Positions 5,431 to 9,525 of a stretch of DNA of 9,525 nt are shown here, one piece after another (the first letter of the stretch is position 1; each line of letters begins with the position of its first letter). Under the pieces are notes generated by a model. That model saw only the letters and a program-made list of their open reading frames with translations. It had not been told where the DNA came from and ran no database searches. This stretch comes from Gelatiniphilus marinus (GTDB lineage Bacteria; Bacteroidota; Bacteroidia; Flavobacteriales; Flavobacteriaceae), in the NCBI RefSeq assembly GCF_042678305.1, contig NZ_JBHUDT010000013.1; one strand, written 5' to 3'. A program made the position numbers and the translations under genes.

Positions 5431-6420
5431 TTATTTCCCAATTTGTTTTAAAATCCATTTCATTAATTCCTTTTTGCCTACGGAAATCCAAGTTCCGTCC
5501 ACATTTTTTTTGTCAGATTTACTGTCTTTTGGGTATATAACTTTCAATTCAGATTTGTTGTTGCCTGCGAGTTTTAATTCCGCAATCAGTCCAACCATAT
5601 CTGGTCCGTTATTGTCAAAAGGTGTCTTTCTTTTTTCTTTAAGCCAATATTCAATCGCTACTTGCATATAAGCTCTAACAGCTAAATCTTTGTAGTATTT
5701 TATATGGCGACTTTCCTCGTCAAAATAGCTGTAAGAAGAAAAGTCGAGATAGTTTTCCAAGTTTGTTTTAGGCGTTCCATTGAGATGTTGCTCTAGCAAA
5801 TATGTAGTTAATGTTCCTTCCCAAACAGAACCTTCGTTATAATTAATTCTAATATCTCTTGCTCCCTCGTTGTATTGTCTTACCCAATCGAGTGCCGAAT
5901 CGCAAATAACCAATCCGATTAGATTAAGTTTGAAATCAGTCTTGATTTTTTCGACATATTCCACGTATTTCATTGCTCTATGTCCTGACAAACCAGTTCC
6001 AATTAGAAATACATTGTTATTTGACAAATTATGTTCTTTAAAGGCTGTTTTGATTATTTGGTGAGCAGTTTGGCTCGAATTATCTGTGAAATAAAAGTCC
6101 AACGGGATTTCTGTTGAAACGGACAAAACTGCAAATCCATTTTTGTTAGCCTGCTTATAAATCAGTTTTGCACTCTTATTTTTTTTATCAAATTCAGAAC
6201 CCTCCAAAAAGATAAGTGTTCCAATAATTTTGTCTTTCTTGGGTATTGAAAGTGTGTAACCTTTTTGGATGTATTTTAAAAAATCTTTTTCCCCTTTCCC
6301 AATTCTTATGCTGTCATTTTTTTCGGGTTCATATTCTTGAATGAGTTTTTGGGCGAAAGTGTTATTGCAGAAAATAGACAGCAAAGTCAAAAGTGAAAAT
6401 GTTCTGAAAAATTTGTTCAT
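5431..6420 (-). CDS. Secreted alpha/beta-hydrolase-like protein
   Basis: This is a 329-residue protein with a clear N-terminal signal peptide (MNKFFRTFSLLTLLSIFCNN, cleavage likely after TFA at about 23), so it is exported; no lipobox fits well. The body has a hydrolase-like order: a strand GTLIFLEGSEFD (67-78), GFAVLSVSTEIP (95-106), and the elbow-like VFLIGTGLSGHRAM (137-150) with Ser145 as candidate nucleophile, followed by LIGLVICDSALDWV (167-180). The elbow is G-L-S-G-H, not the usual GxSxG, and the C-terminal region that normally carries the catalytic His reads VDGTWISVGKKELMKWI (307-323) with no His. The protein may therefore be a degenerate or non-catalytic member, or use another residue. 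Substrate unknown. It is the only gene of its cassette, bounded by GTTGTGCGTAGTTA (5417-5430) and TAATTACGCACAAC (6434-6447). Its stop abuts the repeat directly and its start lies 13 nt from the other arm. Confidence 0.65.
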   Translation of the reverse strand: MNKFFRTFSLLTLLSIFCNNTFAQKLIQEYEPEKNDSIRIGKGEKDFLKYIQKGYTLSIPKKDKIIGTLIFLEGSEFDKKNKSAKLIYKQANKNGFAVLSVSTEIPLDFYFTDNSSQTAHQIIKTAFKEHNLSNNNVFLIGTGLSGHRAMKYVEYVEKIKTDFKLNLIGLVICDSALDWVRQYNEGARDIRINYNEGSVWEGTLTTYLLEQHLNGTPKTNLENYLDFSSYSYFDEESRHIKYYKDLAVRAYMQVAIEYWLKEKRKTPFDNNGPDMVGLIAELKLAGNNKSELKVIYPKDSKSDKKNVDGTWISVGKKELMKWILKQIGK

Positions 6421-6448
6421 ATTTTCGAGGTTCTAATTACGCACAACG

Positions 6449-6619
6449 TCCCGCGCAGCTATGCGCTGTTTTGCAAAGTGAAAAGTAGTGAAACGTTTTC
6501 ACTTTGCAAAATGGCGTATAGCTGCCTGTTCTGCGGCGTTTTCACGCCGTAGTGCAGGCAGCGCAGCTGCGCGGGACGTTCGGCGGTATGTGCCCGATAG
6601 GGCTAAATGCCGCCGAACG
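6449..6619. repeat. 171-bp GC-rich element, copy 3
   Basis: By eye it is identical to the other copies and flanked by AACG (6445-6448 and 6616-6619). It ends 28 nt before the hydrolase-like gene. The promoter-like pair lies at 6511..6507 and 6487..6480 on the minus strand. Open frames that cross this copy on both strands are composed of the palindrome and are not genes. Confidence 0.85.
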
Positions 6620-6801
6620 GTCTTGTATATGGCTCGTAGCGTACAAATTAGCGATAACTTTTCAGTTAAGCACGAGCCGAATTTTTTAATTTTCTTATTA
6701 CCTTTTTTTATCAATAAGCCAAATTAAAAAATTTGGCGGACTTGCAAATATGCCTTAACTTCGTTTAAGCAACTAATTAGCTATGAGCTATATACGTTGT
6801 T
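6616..6801. repeat. Cassette junction site S5
   Basis: This palindromic junction is downstream of the two-gene membrane module. The inner arms GTATATGGCTCGTAGC (6625-6640) and GCTATGAGCTATATAC (6780-6795) pair over 16 bp with two G.T positions on the plus strand. The right core is GTTATGCCAC (6799-6808). The interior carries AAGCACGAGCCGAATTTTTT and AAATTAAAAAATTTGGCGG, as in S3 and S6. Its arms are identical to those of S6 although the outer cores differ. No further features are seen in the gene-free stretch 6421-6813. Confidence 0.75.
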
Positions 6802-6813
6802 ATGCCACGTTTT

Positions 6814-7248
6814 TTATTGCGGTGGATTTATCAGATTTTGTATAAAAGTCAATGCGTAACCTACAATTAAACCCAATAAAAATGTAAAAGTTGAACCGTC
6901 AATTTTACCTTCGTAAGTCAGCCAACCAGCACTACCAACAATCATTAAAATAATTAACGATGCGAATAAAGACATTTTTGTGTTAAAGCCTAAAGTTGTC
7001 TTTTTTATTTCAAGCCATTTGTCAGCAGTATTTTTAATCAGAGAAATCAAATTATCCGCATTGTCAGATAAAACGTGAATAGGATTACTTCGCTGTTTTA
7101 GTTCGTTTTCAAGATATTGAATTCTATTTGCTTGCTGATAAATAAAATCAGCTCTTTCTTCTTTGCTTAATTCCTCAACTATTACTGGTTTTTTTTCTTG
7201 AACCTTATCAGTTTTTTCCGAGTCACTTTTCTTTTTTTTATCTGCCAT
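6814..7248 (-). CDS. Small two-TM membrane protein with charged N-terminal region
   Basis: This 144-residue protein was not recognised as a named family. Residues 1-20 are Lys/Asp/Glu rich, and 26-85 look helical and amphipathic (ERADFIYQQANRIQYLENEL). Two hydrophobic segments follow at about 92-110 (SLFASLIILMIVGSAGW) and 119-139 (STFTFLLGLIVGYALTF), with a short loop YEGKIDG between them and a brief tail. The predicted topology is a large cytoplasmic N-terminal part and a hairpin in the inner membrane. It starts 1 nt after the stop of the upstream winged-helix gene, so the two are translationally linked. A soluble sensor with a small membrane partner is an arrangement seen in abortive-infection modules, but no homology here proves it. 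Unlike many such effectors it has only two short TMs. Confidence 0.65.
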   Translation of the reverse strand: MADKKKKSDSEKTDKVQEKKPVIVEELSKEERADFIYQQANRIQYLENELKQRSNPIHVLSDNADNLISLIKNTADKWLEIKKTTLGFNTKMSLFASLIILMIVGSAGWLTYEGKIDGSTFTFLLGLIVGYALTFIQNLINPPQ

Positions 7249-7249
7249 A

Positions 7250-7867
7250 TTACATTGAAGTTAAAAATCCATCTATTAATTGGTTCAGTTGAGTGGTAAT
7301 AGTTTCTATTGTAATCGCTTTTGAAACTTCTTTAATAGATTTGAGTGTTTCTTTGACTATACTTTTTTTGGGTTTTGGTGATTTGCTTTGCGAAATCAAG
7401 GTTTCATTTTCTGCAACTAATTCTTCTTTTAAATCACTTTCTTCAAGTTTAGATATAACATTTTGTAGTTCGCTAATAATTTGTTTTAAATCCGAAAGTT
7501 CTTTATTGTCAAAATGATTGTTTTGAGTTGAATGAGTTGTTCCTTGTTGTATCGAGGAATTGTTCATATTCTCGATGTTTATGACATTAATCGGCATAAA
7601 ATGTTCTGTTGGCTTATTTGGATATTCGTATGCATCTTCTATTTCTTTTATACCGTAATGAGTAATTGCTATACCTCCACCTAAAGCTCTCGGAACAAGT
7701 AAATCCTCGCCTTGTAGATATTCCACGATATTAGAAGTAGTTTCTCTGTCGTATTCAAGTTCCTGTCCTAATTCCCACATATTTACCATATAGGACTCAC
7801 TTCCGTTCGTCTCTTTATATAGCTTTTCTAAAAATTCAAATCTCTGTTTTTTCTTTTGTTCTATCAT
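7250..7867 (-). CDS. Winged-helix / coiled-coil protein of unknown function
   Basis: This 205-residue soluble protein has a winged-helix-like N-terminal domain (about 5-80): helix RFEFLEKLYKET, then MWELGQELEYDRETTSNIVEYLQGEDLL (30-57) and the wing-like GGGIAITHYGIKEIEDAY (63-80). A polar segment VINIENMNNSSIQQGTTHST (95-114) follows, of a type (N-x-S-x-IQQGT-x-x-ST) I associate with signalling or conflict proteins linking a sensor to an effector. The remainder is a predicted coiled coil (about 120-157) and a C-terminal amphipathic helix. ATG 7867 lies only 13 nt from the cassette repeat GTGGCATAAC (7880-7889), so no promoter fits in between. It forms a two-gene cassette with the membrane protein. 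Regulator, adaptor or defence sensor are all possible; I cannot decide from sequence. Confidence 0.6.
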   Translation of the reverse strand: MIEQKKKQRFEFLEKLYKETNGSESYMVNMWELGQELEYDRETTSNIVEYLQGEDLLVPRALGGGIAITHYGIKEIEDAYEYPNKPTEHFMPINVINIENMNNSSIQQGTTHSTQNNHFDNKELSDLKQIISELQNVISKLEESDLKEELVAENETLISQSKSPKPKKSIVKETLKSIKEVSKAITIETITTQLNQLIDGFLTSM

Positions 7868-7890
7868 TTTTTGTCAAATGTGGCATAACG

Positions 7891-8061
7891 TCCCGCGCAG
7901 CTATGCGCTGTTTTGCAAAGTGAAAAGTAGTGAAACGTTTTCACTTTGCAAAATGGCGTATAGCTGCCTGTTCTGCGGCGTTTTCACGCCGTAGTGCAGG
8001 CAGCGCAGCTGCGCGGGACGTTCGGCGGTATGTGCCCGATAGGGCTAAATGCCGCCGAACG
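7891..8061. repeat. 171-bp GC-rich element, copy 4
   Basis: By eye it is identical to the other copies and flanked by AACG (7887-7890 and 8058-8061). After the second AACG the junction continues TTGTTGTATAT rather than GTCTTGTATAT, so the neighbouring sequence varies while the element does not. The promoter-like pair is at 7953..7949 and 7929..7922 on the minus strand, pointing into the winged-helix gene. Confidence 0.85.
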
Positions 8062-8247
8062 TTGTTGTATATGGCTCGTAGCGTGTAAATTAGCGATTAT
8101 TTTCGGATTAAGCACAAGCCAGATTTTTAAATTTTACTATTTATCTTTTTTTATTGGAAAGTCGTCAAATTTAAAAATTTGGCGACTTTCCAAATATACC
8201 TTAACTTCGATTTAGCAACTAATTAGCTATGAGCTATATACGTTGTT
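8058..8247. repeat. Cassette junction site S6
   Basis: This palindromic junction is downstream of the toxin-antitoxin cassette. The inner arms GTATATGGCTCGTAGC (8067-8082) and GCTATGAGCTATATAC (8226-8241) match those of S5 exactly, including the two G.T positions. The interior contains a strong hairpin, TTGGAAAGTCGTCAAATTT followed by AAATTTGGCGACTTTCCAA (about 8154-8192). The right core is GTTAGCT (8245-8251). The hairpin is not followed by a T-run on the minus strand, so it is not a standard terminator. This site and the 171-bp element fill the gene-free stretch 7868-8259. Confidence 0.75.
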
Positions 8248-8259
8248 AGCTGTAGTGCT

Positions 8260-8670
8260 TTAGCTCAATTTTTCTAGGTTTCCTCGACTTCTACATCTAA
8301 ACGCAAAAGGTCGATTAAGTTTTGTTTTATTTTTTATTTCAGGCCATCGTTTTACTAATTGCTCTACCATTTCCCAAAATGAATATCCATCTGAAGGTGG
8401 CTTAAAAAATACTACTCCTAAACCGTGCTTTTTGTATAGCTCGTTTTGATGTCTTGTTGTTTGAATTCTTAAATCTTGAGTTATAACTACCGCTTTTTGC
8501 TTTCCTGCAATAGGAATCCAATGTTCGTCCAAAGCACCTTTTCCAAATTCTTGTTTTATAGACAGGACTTCTACTTTGTATTTTTCTTTTTGGTTTAAAT
8601 GCTTTTGAAAAACATCTAAACCGTTAGCTAATTGAGGTGCGAAATTTTCGTCAATGTAAATTTTTGTCAT
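8260..8670 (-). CDS. PIN-like (DUF5615/Mut7-C type) toxin
   Basis: This is a 136-residue protein. The N-terminus KIYIDENFAPQLANGL (3-18) with Asp7/Glu8, then ALDEHW (46-51) with Asp48 and VVITQDLRIQ (61-70) with Asp66, gives the spaced acidic residues of PIN-like nucleases of the DUF5615 group; GLGVVFFKPP (83-92) is the typical following strand. Such proteins are predicted RNases paired with DUF433 antitoxins. The start codon shares one base with the antitoxin stop (TAATG), the usual order of antitoxin first and toxin second. The C-terminal tail after about 115 is rich in Arg and Lys (RPFAFRCRSRG). Family assignment is by eye; RNase activity is inferred from the fold. Confidence 0.75.
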   Translation of the reverse strand: MTKIYIDENFAPQLANGLDVFQKHLNQKEKYKVEVLSIKQEFGKGALDEHWIPIAGKQKAVVITQDLRIQTTRHQNELYKKHGLGVVFFKPPSDGYSFWEMVEQLVKRWPEIKNKTKLNRPFAFRCRSRGNLEKLS

Positions 8671-9347
8671 TAAGCTGCGGTTTTACAATAATCAATCGCA
8701 TCATTGACTTGCTTTAAAGTAATATCGTATGAAGATGCTATAAATTTTTTCGATTCTTTCTTTTTATAAAGATTATAAATTGTCTCTGGAAATAAATTTG
8801 TTCCTTGTATGGTAGGTTGACCGAATTGATGTTTTGGGTCAACGATGACAGAATTTTTCTTACCTAAAGGATATAGTCTTGTCGCAAGACTATTGTTGTC
8901 AAATTCCAACTTGTGCATAAAGTTTTTAATAAACTTTAAATTCAATTGCTTTGTTGAATCAAGGTCAATTATTTCATCGTTATTCATTTCAAATACGATT
9001 TTCTTTCCAAAGCAATTTATTCCGTCCAATATTTCAGATTTCGCAAAAGGGAAAGGCGTATTGAAAATTTGAGAAAGCTCTTTGTGTGCCTTTAAAATTC
9101 CTTGGGTTGAAACTCCAGATTCTTTAAGCTGATAAAAAATATAAAATTCAACAAGAGTATGGAAGCTAACAGCTTTACTTTTACCAACAGTCCAAGAATA
9201 TTTTTCGCTGAATTCTTTCGCAAATCTTTTGTCCCAGTACTCATTTAAAAGACGCTGGACTTTATGATAGTCCAAATTCAAAATTCGAGCTAAATCCGGT
9301 AGCGTATAAATTCCAGTTCCTATTTCAGCTTTATTTTCGAATTTCAT
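8670..9347 (-). CDS. DUF433-type antitoxin with N-terminal DNA-binding-like domain
   Basis: This is a 225-residue protein. The N-terminal region reads like a MerR/HTH-type domain: IYTLPDLARILNLDYHKVQRLL (13-34) followed by YSWTVGKSKAVSFHTLVEFYIFYQLKESGVST (50-81). The C-terminal DUF433 domain is clear: VIVDPKHQFGQPTIQGTNLF (167-186), then IYNLYKKKESKKFIASSYDITLKQVNDAIDY (190-220). In this architecture the DUF433 part is thought to bind the PIN-like toxin while the N-terminal part represses the shared promoter. It is the first gene of a two-gene cassette bounded by GTTAGCTGTAGTGC (8245-8258) and GCATTACAGCTAAC (9390-9403). As an addiction module it could stabilise the surrounding array. Confidence 0.78.
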   Translation of the reverse strand: MKFENKAEIGTGIYTLPDLARILNLDYHKVQRLLNEYWDKRFAKEFSEKYSWTVGKSKAVSFHTLVEFYIFYQLKESGVSTQGILKAHKELSQIFNTPFPFAKSEILDGINCFGKKIVFEMNNDEIIDLDSTKQLNLKFIKNFMHKLEFDNNSLATRLYPLGKKNSVIVDPKHQFGQPTIQGTNLFPETIYNLYKKKESKKFIASSYDITLKQVNDAIDYCKTAA

Positions 9348-9366
9348 TTAGTTTTTTTATAATTTT

Positions 9367-9374
9367 CAAAGGTA
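9367..9374 (-). promoter_or_regulatory. Candidate -7 box of the toxin-antitoxin operon
   Basis: On the minus strand TACCTTTG (9374..9367) fits TAnnTTTG exactly, 19 nt upstream of the antitoxin start, giving a leader of about 12-13 nt. No convincing -33 TTTG is seen at 19 nt spacing; that position falls in the cassette-end repeat. A second candidate lies in the GC element further upstream, so the operon may have two promoters. Confidence 0.35.
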
Positions 9375-9404
9375 GCAAAATGTTTTTTTGCATTACAGCT
9401 AACG

Positions 9405-9525
9405 TCCCGCGCAGCTATGCGCTGTTTTGCAAAGTGAAAAGTAGTGAAACGTTTTCACTTTGCAAAATGGCGTATAGCTGCCTGTTCTGCGGCGTTTTCA
9501 CGCCGTAGTGCAGGCAGCGCAGCTG
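9405..9525. repeat. 171-bp GC-rich element, copy 5 (cut by window end)
   Basis: The first 121 of 171 bp are present, identical by eye to the other copies and starting directly after AACG (9401-9404) at the upstream end of the toxin-antitoxin cassette. The closing part of the palindrome and the next junction lie outside the window. The promoter-like pair is at 9467..9463 and 9443..9436. Confidence 0.85.

Noticed and set aside
6488..6727. Overlapping frames on both strands across GC element copy 3 (6488-6727 plus, 6499-6714 minus)
   Set aside because: They are made of palindrome sequence with Arg/Ala-rich low-complexity translation, and equivalent frames are not kept beyond the copies.
7867..7889. 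TTGACA as a sigma-70-type -35 box upstream of the winged-helix gene
   Set aside because: It lies only about 11 nt before the start codon with no room for a -10, and the organism appears to use Bacteroidota promoter patterns.
8154..8192. Rho-independent terminator at the S6 hairpin
   Set aside because: The stem is strong but no T-tract follows on the minus strand, and the hairpin is a variable internal part of the junction site.
7994..8215. Plus-strand frame of 73 codons spanning copy 4 and S6
   Set aside because: It depends on the 171-bp element and the junction palindrome; no protein-like features.
740..9525. CRISPR array
   Set aside because: The repeats are 171 bp and the intervals are whole genes of very different length; no short regular spacers.

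Overview
The window looks like a low-GC Bacteroidota chromosome or large plasmid (Flavobacteriia/Cytophagia-like). The evidence is AT-rich genes with A-rich leaders and no clear Shine-Dalgarno sequences, TAnnTTTG-type -7 boxes, a lipobox lipoprotein, and the start of an IS3-type transposase. All convincing genes lie on the minus strand. Nothing in the window looks like ordinary housekeeping DNA; it is an accessory array of independent modules.

Layout, left to right: the end of an IS3-like element (1-125); a small lipoprotein (276-683); a three-gene restriction-modification operon, read right to left as HTH regulator (3635-3946), Dam-type methylase (2730-3638) and AlwI-like endonuclease (1044-2723); a PLD-family protein (4236-5090); a secreted alpha/beta-hydrolase-like protein (5431-6420); a winged-helix/coiled-coil protein with a small two-TM partner (7250-7867, 6814-7248); and a DUF433 / PIN-like toxin-antitoxin pair (8670-9347, 8260-8670).

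The intergenic DNA is the most notable part. Every module is bounded by its own private inverted repeat that starts GTT and ends AAC (for example GTTATGCCAC ... GTGGCATAAC, or GTTAGCTGTAGTGC ... GCATTACAGCTAAC). Between modules lie 120-190 bp imperfect palindromes whose arms carry two G/A differences at fixed places, always in the same direction. This is the geometry expected of an integron-like gene-cassette array: the two ends of a cassette match because they were adjacent in a folded recombination site in a circular intermediate. The asymmetric differences make the plus strand (the non-coding, 'bottom' strand of the cassettes) fold with G.T wobbles, while the minus strand would have A.C mismatches. 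At four complete junctions and one cut by the window end, an identical 171-bp GC-rich element sits in the conserved AACG. It reads as a geneless mini-cassette (a palindromic site plus a roughly 40-bp body), and it holds a good Bacteroidota promoter match pointing into the downstream gene.

The cargo (restriction-modification, toxin-antitoxin, probable nuclease, unknown membrane module, exported proteins) fits a cassette array enriched in defence and addiction genes. No integrase or other recombinase for the array is in the window, so the cassette interpretation is inferred from DNA architecture only.
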